Shown here in pieces: positions 7,357-15,355 of a DNA stretch of 37,364 nucleotides (the first letter of the stretch is position 1; every line of letters begins with the position of its first letter). The stretch is from NCBI GenBank assembly GCA_007695055.1, contig REEM01000187.1, positions 1 to 37,364 on the forward strand, written 5' to 3'. The notes below the pieces were generated by a model that saw only the letters and a list, made by a program, of their open reading frames with translations, had not been told where the DNA came from and ran no database searches. The DNA is from Spirochaetaceae bacterium (GTDB lineage Bacteria > Spirochaetota > Spirochaetia > DSM-27196 > SLAA01). A program made the position numbers and the translations under genes.

Positions 7357-9132
7357 TTACGCGCCATCAAGGCTAAGTGCACGCGAGCTGTCCTGCTCAG
7401 CTACACGCTCGGCAAAAGCGGCAGTACTCATGAGGGGCAGTTGCCCACCACCACGAACGCGCACCGCAACTCCCTCACTTTCCAGTTCTTTCTCACCTAC
7501 AATGGCTATATAGGGCACCTTCGCAGTGCCAGCATTGCGAATTTTCGCGTTCATGCGCGCATCACTCAGATCAACCTCAACCCGGCACCCCTTGTCGCGC
7601 AGCTCCTTCGCTACCTTTTCTGCGTACTCAAAAAAGGCGGGTGCAACAGGAACCACGACAACCTGTACCGGAGCAAGCCAAACCGGAAAGGCGCCGCCAA
7701 AATGCTCTATCAGCACGCCAAAAAAACGCTCAATACTGCCCAACAAGGCGCGGTGCACCATATAAGGGCGCTTCTCCTTGCCGTCGGCATCTACAAAACT
7801 CATGTCAAATCGTTCGGGTAGGTTGAAGTCAAACTGAATGGTGGACATCTGCCACTCACGGCCAAGAGCATCTTTTATTTTGAGGTCGATCTTGGGACCG
7901 TAAAAGGCGCCACCGCCCTCATCCATCTCATAACTCAGACCCTCGGCCTCAATAGCCTTACGGAGTGACTCAGCGGCCTTGCTCCAGTTTTCGTCGTCTC
8001 CGACACTCTTCTCAGGTCGGGTGGCAAGGTAAGCCTTAATGTCCTTGAAGCCGAAGTCGCGCCACACCTGCAGGCTGAATTGTAAGACCGTGAGGATTTC
8101 ATCCTCCACCTGGTCTGGAGTACAGAATATGTGCGCATCGTCCTGAGTAAAGCCGCGCACCCGTAGCAAGCCGTGGAGTACCCCTGAGCGCTCATACCGG
8201 TACACCGTACCAAGCTCGGCCCAGCGCAGCGGTAGGTCACGGTAGCTCCGCGTCTGGGTCTTGTAAATCATGATATGAAAGGGACAGTTCATTGGCTTGG
8301 CGTAGTACTCTGCGTTGTCTATCTCCATAGGCGCATACATGTTCTCTTTGTAAAAGTCGAGGTGCCCCGATTTTTCCCACAGCCAACTTTTTCCTACGTG
8401 GGGCGTAAACAACATTTCGTAGCCTGAACTCAGGTGCGCATCACGCCAGTAGTCCTCTACCGCCAGGCGGATTCGTGAACCCTTTGGATGCCAGTAGATG
8501 AGTCCGGGGCCTGCTTCCTCATGGGTAGAAAAGAGGTCCAACTCACGCCCAACCTTCCGGTGATCTCGCTTTTCGACCTCGGCGAGGTGATCAAGATGCG
8601 CCCGTAACTCTTTAGGTGTTTTCCAGGCAGTTCCGTATATGCGCTGAAGCATGGGTTGCTTCTCGTCGCCTCGCCAGTAGGCACCCGCAACCGAGAGGAG
8701 CTTAAAAGCCTTGGCCGAGAGTTGTTTTGTACTTTCTACATGTGGGCCACGGCAAAGATCAGTAAACTCACCTTGGGTATACAGCGAAACCTCGTCGCCC
8801 TCAGGGATTGTATCAACAAGTTCAATCTTGAAAGGCTGATTCGCAAAGATCTGCTTTGCCTCATCGCGACTCACTACCTGACGTTCAAATGAAAAATCGC
8901 CGGAAATGATTTCCCGCATGTGATCCTCAATGACCTCGAGATCCTCAGGCGTGAGACTGCGTGGTAAACGAAAGTCGTAATAGAAGCCGTTCTCAATTGG
9001 TGGGCCAATTGCAAACTCCGCATCTGGAAATACGCGGAGCACTGCCTCCGCCATTACATGCGCGGTTGAGTGGCGTATGCGATAAAGCTCGTCCTCGCGG
9101 GCGGTTTCTGGATTCGAATTGGTGGTTGCCAT
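7357..9132 (-). CDS. thrS: Threonyl-tRNA synthetase lacking the N-terminal TGS domain
   Basis: The protein charges tRNA-Thr with threonine and is essential. The 591-residue sequence opens straight into the editing domain (IRHSTAHVMAEAV; DLCRGPHVES; AGAYWRGDE), then the catalytic core with zinc-ligand region MNCPFH, motif 2 RYERSGVLHGLLRVRGFTQ with DDAHIF, motif 3 region VHRALLGSIERFFG, and the anticodon-binding domain from PVWLAPVQVVV. The roughly 60-residue TGS domain that precedes editing in E. coli ThrRS is absent. The ATG at 9132 is chosen because GGAGG lies 5 nt upstream; a longer ORF start at 9186 would add only unrelated residues. First gene of a probable three-gene operon. Confidence 0.96.
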   Translation of the reverse strand: MATTNSNPETAREDELYRIRHSTAHVMAEAVLRVFPDAEFAIGPPIENGFYYDFRLPRSLTPEDLEVIEDHMREIISGDFSFERQVVSRDEAKQIFANQPFKIELVDTIPEGDEVSLYTQGEFTDLCRGPHVESTKQLSAKAFKLLSVAGAYWRGDEKQPMLQRIYGTAWKTPKELRAHLDHLAEVEKRDHRKVGRELDLFSTHEEAGPGLIYWHPKGSRIRLAVEDYWRDAHLSSGYEMLFTPHVGKSWLWEKSGHLDFYKENMYAPMEIDNAEYYAKPMNCPFHIMIYKTQTRSYRDLPLRWAELGTVYRYERSGVLHGLLRVRGFTQDDAHIFCTPDQVEDEILTVLQFSLQVWRDFGFKDIKAYLATRPEKSVGDDENWSKAAESLRKAIEAEGLSYEMDEGGGAFYGPKIDLKIKDALGREWQMSTIQFDFNLPERFDMSFVDADGKEKRPYMVHRALLGSIERFFGVLIEHFGGAFPVWLAPVQVVVVPVAPAFFEYAEKVAKELRDKGCRVEVDLSDARMNAKIRNAGTAKVPYIAIVGEKELESEGVAVRVRGGGQLPLMSTAAFAERVAEQDSSRALSLDGA

Positions 9133-9190
9133 GGGTTCCTCCAAGGAAGTTCGTGTGTCGATGTGTACTCGCCAAAGCACCGTCACGCTG

Positions 9191-9220
9191 AGAGTAGTGA
9201 GCAGGGGGGCGCCTTGTCAA
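9191..9220 (-). promoter_or_regulatory. Putative promoter of thrS operon
   Basis: On the minus strand a perfect TTGACA (9220-9215) is followed after 18 bp by TACTCT (9196-9191), a weak -10 box. The implied leader to the thrS ATG at 9132 is about 50 nt. I saw no T-box-like specifier structure in it. Confidence 0.4.
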
Positions 9221-9228
9221 GCTCGGGC

Positions 9229-11415
9229 TCACGTGTTGGTCTGTGCGTCGGAGATAAGGAGCACCAAGGATCGCCCGGCACAGCGGTATCGCCCCGGGCT
9301 CATGAGCGCTGCGGCGTCTTCTTCCGTGAGAAAGTCTTGCGGAAAGGGCAAGGAGGTATCTATGACTCGTTTCCAGCGTCCTTTTCGGCGGGCTGGCGCC
9401 AGCGCAAACTCAATCTCCGCTCGGTTAGCGTTGATCATTAGGTAGAAGTCATTATCGTCTTCAGGAGCGCCAGTCTCTATACGGCTGCCGTCCATCCGTG
9501 CCCCCAGCCGACCTCCCGACTGCGTCCAGTTCACGGGACGACCAAAGGAGTCAAACCAGGCAATATCCGGGTAGTCGTTGCGGTCTCGGTCCTCACCGGT
9601 ATAGAAGTCCGTCCGCCGCAAAGCCGGGTGACGCAGTCGAAACTGAATGAGATGCCGTGTAAAGACAAACAACTCTTGGTAAGTCTCAATTAACCCGTAG
9701 TCGAGCCAGCTGATCTCGTTGTCCTGGCAGTACGCGTTGTTGTTTCCCTTTTGCGTGCGCGCAAACTCATCACCAGCGGTAATCATGGGGGTGCCTATAG
9801 CAAGCAGAAGTGTTGCCATAAAGTTCTTCATGTGCCGTATGCGCCCCTGCTCTACCCCATAGTTCTCGCTTTCTCCCTCTATACCAAAATTGTAGCTCAG
9901 GTTGCGATCATGCCCGTCACGGTTGTCCTCACCGTTCATGCGATTGTGTTTCCTGTTGTAGCTCACCACATCGCGGAGGGTAAAACCGTCATGCGAGGTT
10001 ATGAAGTTAATGCTGTGAAAAGGCTTTCGGTTGTTATGCGCATACAGATCAGCACTGCCTGACAAGCGGGTAGCGAAATCTCCGACAGCACCTACATCGC
10101 GGTTCCAGAAGCGTCGCACATCATCGCGGAACCGATCGTTCCACTCAGCCCACCGCACACCTGGAAAGCTACCGACCTGATACGCACCGCCCGCATCCCA
10201 GGGCTCGGCAATGAGCTTTGTGTCCTTCAGAATAGGGTCTTTTGCAATGCGCTCCAGCACGGGTGGCTTGTTCATCATTTTTCCGCGTGCGTCCCGGCTG
10301 AATACCGACGCCAGGTCAAAGCGGAATCCGTCTACATGCATTTCCGATACCCAGTAGCGCAGCGAGTCAAGAATGAGGTCTGTCATCACCGGGGTATTGC
10401 AGCTCATTGTGTTGCCGCAACCCGAGTAGTTGCGATAATGCCGTTTGTTGTCCTCCAACATGTAGTACATGCTGTTATCCAGACCACGGAAGCTGTAGGT
10501 TGGACCGAACTGATTGCCCTCGCCACTGTGGTTAAACACCACGTCAAGAATCACCTCAATGCCAGCTGCATGGAGTTCGCGCACCATGAGCTTGAACTCC
10601 GACACCGCTGCCGCCGCCGAAGCTGAGTGCGCGTAGGAGCTCTTGGGCGCAAAGAAGCTCACTGTGTTGTAGCCCCAGTAGTTCTCCACAATCTGGCCTG
10701 TCTCAGGATTCACCCGCCGCGTGTCAAAGCTGTTGAAGTCATGCACCGGCAGGAGTTCAAGACTCGTCACGCCCAAGGCCTTGAGATACGGGATTTTCTC
10801 AATGACGCCAAGATAGGTCCCGGGGTGTTCCACATCTGCGCTTTTGTGTTTCGTAAGTCCAGCTACATGGGCTTCATACAGAACGCAGTCCCGTAGCGGA
10901 TAGTTGAGGGGGCGGTCACCCTGCCAATCAAAATCTTCATCCACCACAATGCATTTGGGAAGGAACCCGGCATTACTCAAACTGGAAAAAGACAGGTCAC
11001 CATCCATGCTATCGGGGTCGTATCCATACAGCTCAGCGCTCTCTGGCTTCCAGGTGTTTGTCAACGCACGCGCATATGGGTCAAGCAGTAGTTTGTTCCG
11101 GTTGAAGCGATGCCCATCCTCGGGTTCGTAGACGCCGTCAGCACGCCAAAGGTACAACTGCCCATGCCCCACCCCCGCGACCTTGATAGACCACACGTCA
11201 TCAATTCTGTTCCGTTTTGGGTCGAGTGGTATTTCCCGGACGGGATCGATGTCGTCTTGATGACTAAACAGCACAAGGCTCATGGCCGAGGCATGCCGAC
11301 TAAACACGGCAAACACAACGCCGTCCTCAACCTTGTGCGCGCCAAGCGACGGTGCAATCTTCTGGCCTGCCGAATGGTCGGAAACAGAACTTCCGCTCAA
11401 GCTAACTCCACGCAT
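9229..11415 (-). CDS. glgX: Glycogen debranching enzyme GlgX / isoamylase-type
   Basis: This 728-residue GH13 protein has an N-terminal CBM48-like domain (GVVFAVFSRHASAMSLVLF) and the conserved barrel motifs: DVVFNHSGEGN, GFRFDLASVFSRDARG with the nucleophile Asp, LIAEPWDAGG with the acid/base Glu, and ITSHDGFTLRD. GlgX hydrolyses alpha-1,6 branches of phosphorylase-trimmed glycogen. Its end sequence MITAGDEFARTQKGNNNAYC is also typical of the family. The start overlaps the end of the upstream hydrolase gene by 14 bp with no good ribosome-binding site, which suggests coupled translation. No other glycogen gene is in view. E. coli GlgX is about 657 residues, so this one is somewhat long at the N-terminus. 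Confidence 0.93.
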   Translation of the reverse strand: MRGVSLSGSSVSDHSAGQKIAPSLGAHKVEDGVVFAVFSRHASAMSLVLFSHQDDIDPVREIPLDPKRNRIDDVWSIKVAGVGHGQLYLWRADGVYEPEDGHRFNRNKLLLDPYARALTNTWKPESAELYGYDPDSMDGDLSFSSLSNAGFLPKCIVVDEDFDWQGDRPLNYPLRDCVLYEAHVAGLTKHKSADVEHPGTYLGVIEKIPYLKALGVTSLELLPVHDFNSFDTRRVNPETGQIVENYWGYNTVSFFAPKSSYAHSASAAAAVSEFKLMVRELHAAGIEVILDVVFNHSGEGNQFGPTYSFRGLDNSMYYMLEDNKRHYRNYSGCGNTMSCNTPVMTDLILDSLRYWVSEMHVDGFRFDLASVFSRDARGKMMNKPPVLERIAKDPILKDTKLIAEPWDAGGAYQVGSFPGVRWAEWNDRFRDDVRRFWNRDVGAVGDFATRLSGSADLYAHNNRKPFHSINFITSHDGFTLRDVVSYNRKHNRMNGEDNRDGHDRNLSYNFGIEGESENYGVEQGRIRHMKNFMATLLLAIGTPMITAGDEFARTQKGNNNAYCQDNEISWLDYGLIETYQELFVFTRHLIQFRLRHPALRRTDFYTGEDRDRNDYPDIAWFDSFGRPVNWTQSGGRLGARMDGSRIETGAPEDDNDFYLMINANRAEIEFALAPARRKGRWKRVIDTSLPFPQDFLTEEDAAALMSPGRYRCAGRSLVLLISDAQTNT

Positions 11416-12181
11416 CTCTAAAACCGTCTAAAACCTTGAGAAAACGCTCGGGCTGCTCGGCGTGTACCCAATGACCAGCATCTGCAATACTTTCCACCTG
11501 CGCCTTTGGAAAGAGTTGGCAAATTCGTTCGTGATCCTCCGGCTGAAGGTAGTCGGACAACTCACCCCCAATAAACAATGCCGGGCCATGATAGCAAGCC
11601 TCACCAAGGTTCTCACTTAGCCCGCCTCGGATATGCTCGTATTCATGTTCCACCGCATCTATGTTAATACGCCAACTCTTTACACCCTGGGACGAGGTAT
11701 CATAACTCTTGAGGAGGAAAGCCCGCACACGCGCCTCACTCACATACTCAGCAAGAACCGAGTCCGCATCTCTCCGAGATCCAGGCTCCGCTACAGCGAC
11801 CGCCCGCATTCCATGAATGATCTCCATGTGCCGAACAGGGTAGCGTTTAGGGGCAATATCAACCACCACCATTCCGGAATACCCGGAAGGGTTTCGGAGA
11901 ACACACTCCATTGCTACCTTTCCCCCTAAGGAGTGCCCTAAGATACCTATCCGGTCGAAACCGAGTGACTGCACTGTATCCTCAATGTCGGACGCCATGA
12001 GCTCCAAAGACATTTCCGGAGCGTGTGGCGACCTTCCGTGATTGCGCAGGTCTACGAGAACAACATGATTATGCTTGCTTAAGTGCTTAGCTTGTGGGCG
12101 CCAGTTGTCCCCAGATCCAAATAGTCCGTGAAGAAATAGTACCGGGGGTCCAATGCCCAGTTCTTCTACATGCAGTCTCAT
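11402..12181 (-). CDS. Alpha/beta-hydrolase, YbfF-like esterase
   Basis: The 259-residue product has the alpha/beta-hydrolase hallmarks: oxyanion-hole region VLFLHGLFGSGDNW, VDLRNHGRSPHAP, nucleophile elbow GHSLGGKVAM and catalytic His in DAGHWVHAEQPERFL. This pattern matches YbfF-type acyl-CoA/short-chain esterases; the natural substrate is unknown. I prefer the ATG at 12181 to the ORF start at 12253 because the family begins near MRLHVEEL and because a promoter-like TTCACA-16-TATAAC lies immediately before it; the longer start would also overlap the nitroreductase by 31 bp. It sits between the nitroreductase and glgX on the same strand. Confidence 0.85.
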   Translation of the reverse strand: MRLHVEELGIGPPVLFLHGLFGSGDNWRPQAKHLSKHNHVVLVDLRNHGRSPHAPEMSLELMASDIEDTVQSLGFDRIGILGHSLGGKVAMECVLRNPSGYSGMVVVDIAPKRYPVRHMEIIHGMRAVAVAEPGSRRDADSVLAEYVSEARVRAFLLKSYDTSSQGVKSWRINIDAVEHEYEHIRGGLSENLGEACYHGPALFIGGELSDYLQPEDHERICQLFPKAQVESIADAGHWVHAEQPERFLKVLDGFRDAWS

Positions 12182-12187
12182 TCTTAC

Positions 12188-12215
12188 GTTATACCTCGTC
12201 TCAGCCTTATGTGAA
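12188..12215 (-). promoter_or_regulatory. Possible internal promoter, leaderless layout
   Basis: On the minus strand TTCACA (12215-12210), 16 bp, TATAAC (12193-12188), then 6 nt to the ATG at 12181. There is no close Shine-Dalgarno sequence. This would give the hydrolase-glgX pair its own leaderless transcript. It lies inside the 41 bp gap after the nitroreductase gene. Confidence 0.4.
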
Positions 12216-12222
12216 CTGCTTG

Positions 12223-12798
12223 CTACTCTGCGGAACGAGACTGAGCGGGCCATGTCCCAGGGAAAACTACTTCGTCCAGACCCTTTCTCACTCGTTCCGA
12301 ACTCTCAAGCTCTTGGTGTTTGTCGTTAAGTTCATTATCGGTACCCGGATAACCTATCACAACCAAGGTTATCAGTATGTGGTCAGCAGGTATACCCAAG
12401 TCTTCTTTTAGTTCCGCCGCCTTAAACCCTGCAATTGGATGTGCCACCAGACCTTCATGTTGGGCTTGAATCTGAAGGTTCTGAACAGCCATTCCACAGT
12501 CAAACAAGGCGTACTGTCGTCCTTCATCGAGCTCGCAGTCGTAATCGGGGCGGGTCGCCACTCCAATTATCACGGGCGCGGTCTTTGCCCAGTAGTTGCC
12601 CTGAGATAGCCGTGCATGCGCAAGTGCAATTCCGAAATCCTTCTTGAGCACCACAAAGCGCCATGGCTGATTGTTGAAACAGGAGGCGGACAAGGTCGCT
12701 GCTTGAAGCAGCCGCTGCAAAAGCTCATCCGGGATTTCTTGTGAAGATAACGCGCGCCGGGCGCGACGCTGTTGGATCTCAGGTAGTATCTTTTCCAT
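12223..12798 (-). CDS. Nitroreductase-family flavoprotein
   Basis: The 191-residue product fits the FMN-dependent nitroreductase fold: QQRRARRALSSQEIPDELL with the phosphate-binding Arg cluster, SASCFNNQPWRFVVLKK, and the C-terminal GIPADHILITLVVIGYPG strand. Members reduce nitroaromatics, quinones or flavins with NAD(P)H; this one cannot be assigned a substrate. The ORF extends upstream to 12924, but MEKILPEIQQRR at 12798 is the family-like start, and a promoter ends 7 nt before it. First gene of the probable nitroreductase-hydrolase-glgX unit, divergent from the O-methyltransferase gene with a 100 bp spacer. Confidence 0.86.
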   Translation of the reverse strand: MEKILPEIQQRRARRALSSQEIPDELLQRLLQAATLSASCFNNQPWRFVVLKKDFGIALAHARLSQGNYWAKTAPVIIGVATRPDYDCELDEGRQYALFDCGMAVQNLQIQAQHEGLVAHPIAGFKAAELKEDLGIPADHILITLVVIGYPGTDNELNDKHQELESSERVRKGLDEVVFPGTWPAQSRSAE

Positions 12799-12805
12799 GT
12801 CGCTC

Positions 12806-12835
12806 AGAATAACCGAAAAAAGGTCAGTCGTCCAA
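12806..12835 (-). promoter_or_regulatory. Promoter for nitroreductase gene, leaderless layout
   Basis: On the minus strand TTGGAC (12835-12830), 18 bp, TATTCT (12811-12806), then 7 nt (gagcgac) to the ATG at 12798. Transcription would start on or beside the A of the ATG. No ribosome-binding site can fit. Confidence 0.5.
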
Positions 12836-12898
12836 CCAAAGATATATAGATCCGAGTCTGGACACCTGAGAAACAAAACTATCTGACGGAGAGATACT

Positions 12899-13537
12899 AT
12901 GGTCCCAATTCTTAGCCCCAACATTGAACAGTACCTTAACCAACTGAATAATCAACAGGCCAGCAATGACGCCTTGGGGCAAGTCATGGAGGAACGGGCA
13001 GCTCGCGACGACTTCCCAATCATTGGGCCGGTTGTCGGCAGCCTGCTTGAGTTGCTGGCCCGCACAGCTCGGGCTAGCCGGGTTCTGGAACTCGGCTCCG
13101 GTTTTGGGTACTCAGCCTTGTTCTTTGGTCGCGGAGTCGGGCAGAGAGGAACGGTAACGCTCACCGATACGGACTCTGCACTGCTTGATGAGGCACGACA
13201 GTTCCTCACTCAAGAGCCGAACGGCTGTGTTTTTGAGTACCTTCAAGGCGATGCCCTTGAACTTGCAGCCAGCCTTGAGGGGCCCTTTGACATTATCTTC
13301 AACGACATCGACAAAGAATTCTATCCGGAAGTTCCGGAACGGGCGCTTTCGCTGCTCCGTCCTGGAGGTCTCCTTATCACTGACAACGCCCTCTGGAACG
13401 GTGATGTGCTTGACCCTCAAGATGCCGCTGCTCGCGGCGTTGCAGACTACAACAGGATGATGTATAGCCATTCCAGCTTTCAGACGAGTATAATTCCCTT
13501 GCGGGACGGTCTATCAATTTCGCTCAGAGTTCAATAG
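12899..13537 (+). CDS. SAM-dependent O-methyltransferase (CCoAMT/COMT-like)
   Basis: The 212-residue protein matches the small, metal-dependent O-methyltransferase family (Methyltransf_3, catechol/caffeoyl-CoA type). The SAM-binding glycine motif is VLELGSGFGYSALFFG, the acidic end of strand 2 is VTLTDTD, the metal-binding region is IIFNDIDKEFYPE, and ITDNALWNGDV supplies the Asp-Asn pair. The substrate is unknown; bacterial relatives methylate catechols or modified tRNA (TrmR). GGAGAG lies 5 nt before the ATG. The HD-domain gene follows after 52 bp on the same strand. Confidence 0.9.
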   Translation: MVPILSPNIEQYLNQLNNQQASNDALGQVMEERAARDDFPIIGPVVGSLLELLARTARASRVLELGSGFGYSALFFGRGVGQRGTVTLTDTDSALLDEARQFLTQEPNGCVFEYLQGDALELAASLEGPFDIIFNDIDKEFYPEVPERALSLLRPGGLLITDNALWNGDVLDPQDAAARGVADYNRMMYSHSSFQTSIIPLRDGLSISLRVQ

Positions 13538-13589
13538 CCACTGCGAGCCTTACTTTGGCTTTATACCATAACACCTACGGAGGTCCAGA

Positions 13590-14189
13590 TTGATTCCGAC
13601 ACGAGAAAGCGCCTGGCAACTGCTGAATACCTACACAAAGACCGAAAGTCTCAAGAGACATGCCCTCGCCGTGGAGGCGGTCATGCGCTATAGCGCCACA
13701 AAACGTGGCCATGATCCCGACCAGTGGGGAATTATTGGTCTAATACATGACCTTGACTGGGAAATGTACCCGGAACAACACTGTAGCAAGACAGAGGAAA
13801 TTCTTCGCGAAGCAGGCTGGCCGGAAGACTACATCCATGCGGTGCTCTCGCATGCCTGGGGCATGTTCACCGAGATTGAACCCCAGCATGAAATGGAGAA
13901 GGTGCTTTACACCATTGACGAGCTCACCGGGCTTGTCAGTAGCACAGCCTTGGTACGACCAAGCAAAAGCATCCTGGACATGAAGGTAAAGTCGGTCAAG
14001 AAAAAATGGAACGAGAAGAGTTTTGCGGCGGGAGTAGATCGTTCAGTTATTGAAAAAGGCGCCGCAATGCTGGGTCTTGAAGTTTCAGATGTTATCGAAG
14101 ACACAATAATGGGAATGCGGCCTGTAGCTGCAGAACTGGGCCTTGCTGGCAGCCCGGAAAGCACCGCCAACGACGAAGGGCAGGTCTAA
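13590..14189 (+). CDS. HD-domain (HDIG-type) hydrolase
   Basis: A TTG start at 13590 is set by GGAGG 6 nt upstream. The 199-residue protein has an HD metal-binding pattern: H24 (SLKRHALAVEAVMR), H53-D54 (GLIHDLDWEMYP) and a later His in VLSHAWGMF. It resembles the stand-alone HDIG hydrolases; HD proteins cleave phosphate esters such as nucleotides or cyclic nucleotides, but no substrate can be named. A second half from about residue 115 (VRPSKSILDMKVKSVKKKW) is helical and basic. The last codons and stop lie inside a perfect hairpin. Confidence 0.82.
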   Translation: MIPTRESAWQLLNTYTKTESLKRHALAVEAVMRYSATKRGHDPDQWGIIGLIHDLDWEMYPEQHCSKTEEILREAGWPEDYIHAVLSHAWGMFTEIEPQHEMEKVLYTIDELTGLVSSTALVRPSKSILDMKVKSVKKKWNEKSFAAGVDRSVIEKGAAMLGLEVSDVIEDTIMGMRPVAAELGLAGSPESTANDEGQV

Positions 14190-14203
14190 GGACCTGCCCT
14201 TCG
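14174..14203. terminator. Perfect 13 bp hairpin between convergent genes
   Basis: Arms 14174-14186 and 14191-14203 are exact reverse complements around a 4 nt loop, TAAG, which contains the stop codon of the HD gene. It lies between convergent genes, 7 nt beyond the secF stop, so it could block transcription from both sides. There is no T-run on either strand, so classic Rho-independent termination is uncertain; it may instead protect 3' ends. Confidence 0.5.
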
Positions 14204-14209
14204 GATACA

Positions 14210-15355
14210 TTACTTCTTACCTTTACGCTTAGCCCGTGAGACATGCTTGGCACCAGCAGCAGCTTGACGCTTTCGAGCTGCCAGTTCCCTTTTCATAGCC
14301 TCGACGTCGGACTCGGAATGCGGCGAGGCCACCTCAGCGGTTGAACTTCCGTTGTCATCAACACCCGGGGAAACAGACAAGCCGCTCACAACCGGTTTGC
14401 CGACCGCAGCTGTCTTGGGCCCAACCGAGACTCCCTTTGCCTGCTTCTTCCTGTCCCGGCGGGGTTGAACCTTGTTCTGCCATCCCAACAACGCTGGCGA
14501 GGCCACAAACAACGAACTGTAGGTACCAACTAACACACCGACCATAAGGTTCAGTGCAAAGTCCTGAATTGCGCCTACTGCAAAGAAGTAAATGGCGGAG
14601 ACTGCAAGGAGGGTGGTTATTGATGTGATTAAGGTCCGGCTCAAACTCTGACTTATGCTCACATTCAAGGTGTTTGCAAAGTTTGAGTCACGAAGCAAGT
14701 CTTCGTTTTCGCGTACACGATCAAAGATGACAATTGTGTCGTTGAGCGAGTAACCAATAATGGTGAGCACTGCCGCTATGGTCGCGGTTGAGACCTCTAG
14801 TTGCGCCGCCCCAATAAAGGCCAACATGAACGCAACGTCATGAACAACCGCCGCGATAGCGCTGACGGCGTAGCCAAGCTTGAATCGGAACCAGACATAG
14901 AGCAGTATGAGCCCCATAGCAAAACCAACCAAGAGGAAGGCATTGCGGGTGAGGTCCGCCGAGAAGCGCGGGCCAACGAAACTACGTTCAACCTCGATTA
15001 CGCTGCCAGCACCAAACTGCCCTTCAATGAGCTCTACGACCCGCGCACCCATAACTTCTGAAAAATTGCTAATGGTGCCGTCGTCCCGAACCCGAACCGT
15101 GAAGGCTGGTCGGTCATTCAGGCTCACTTCCTGCACCTGAACGCCGTCGATCCCAGCAAGCACTGCCCGGACATCATCGGCACTTGGAGTCTGCTGTGTC
15201 TCTATCTCCAGCTGCTGACTGAGTCCGGCCTGGAAGTCTATACCCAGGTTAAAACCACCCCGAGTGTGGGTCAGAGTAAAACCTGCAATTATTAATACTG
15301 CCGAAAGCGCAAGCGCCGGAAAACGGAGTTTAGTTACGTTGAGTACTGTTTTCAT
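14210..15355 (-). CDS. secF: Protein translocase subunit SecF with basic C-terminal tail
   Basis: SecF pairs with SecD and YajC to drive late steps of Sec export using the proton or sodium gradient. The 381-residue sequence shows the first transmembrane helix and GFNLGIDFQAG, the periplasmic domain, then five membrane helices with the family motif IGYSLNDTIVIFDRVREN. The last 75 residues or so are an extra hydrophilic, lysine- and arginine-rich tail (KKQAKG... RAKRKGKK), making the protein longer than the 323-residue E. coli SecF. It overlaps the secD stop by 4 bp (ATGA), typical of coupled translation. Confidence 0.96.
   Translation of the reverse strand: MKTVLNVTKLRFPALALSAVLIIAGFTLTHTRGGFNLGIDFQAGLSQQLEIETQQTPSADDVRAVLAGIDGVQVQEVSLNDRPAFTVRVRDDGTISNFSEVMGARVVELIEGQFGAGSVIEVERSFVGPRFSADLTRNAFLLVGFAMGLILLYVWFRFKLGYAVSAIAAVVHDVAFMLAFIGAAQLEVSTATIAAVLTIIGYSLNDTIVIFDRVRENEDLLRDSNFANTLNVSISQSLSRTLITSITTLLAVSAIYFFAVGAIQDFALNLMVGVLVGTYSSLFVASPALLGWQNKVQPRRDRKKQAKGVSVGPKTAAVGKPVVSGLSVSPGVDDNGSSTAEVASPHSESDVEAMKRELAARKRQAAAGAKHVSRAKRKGKK

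Noticed and set aside
6874-7821. A 315-codon plus-strand open frame crossing the M32 and thrS genes.
   Set aside because: It is antisense to two well-supported genes, has no domain or ribosome-binding site, and its composition follows from their codon use.
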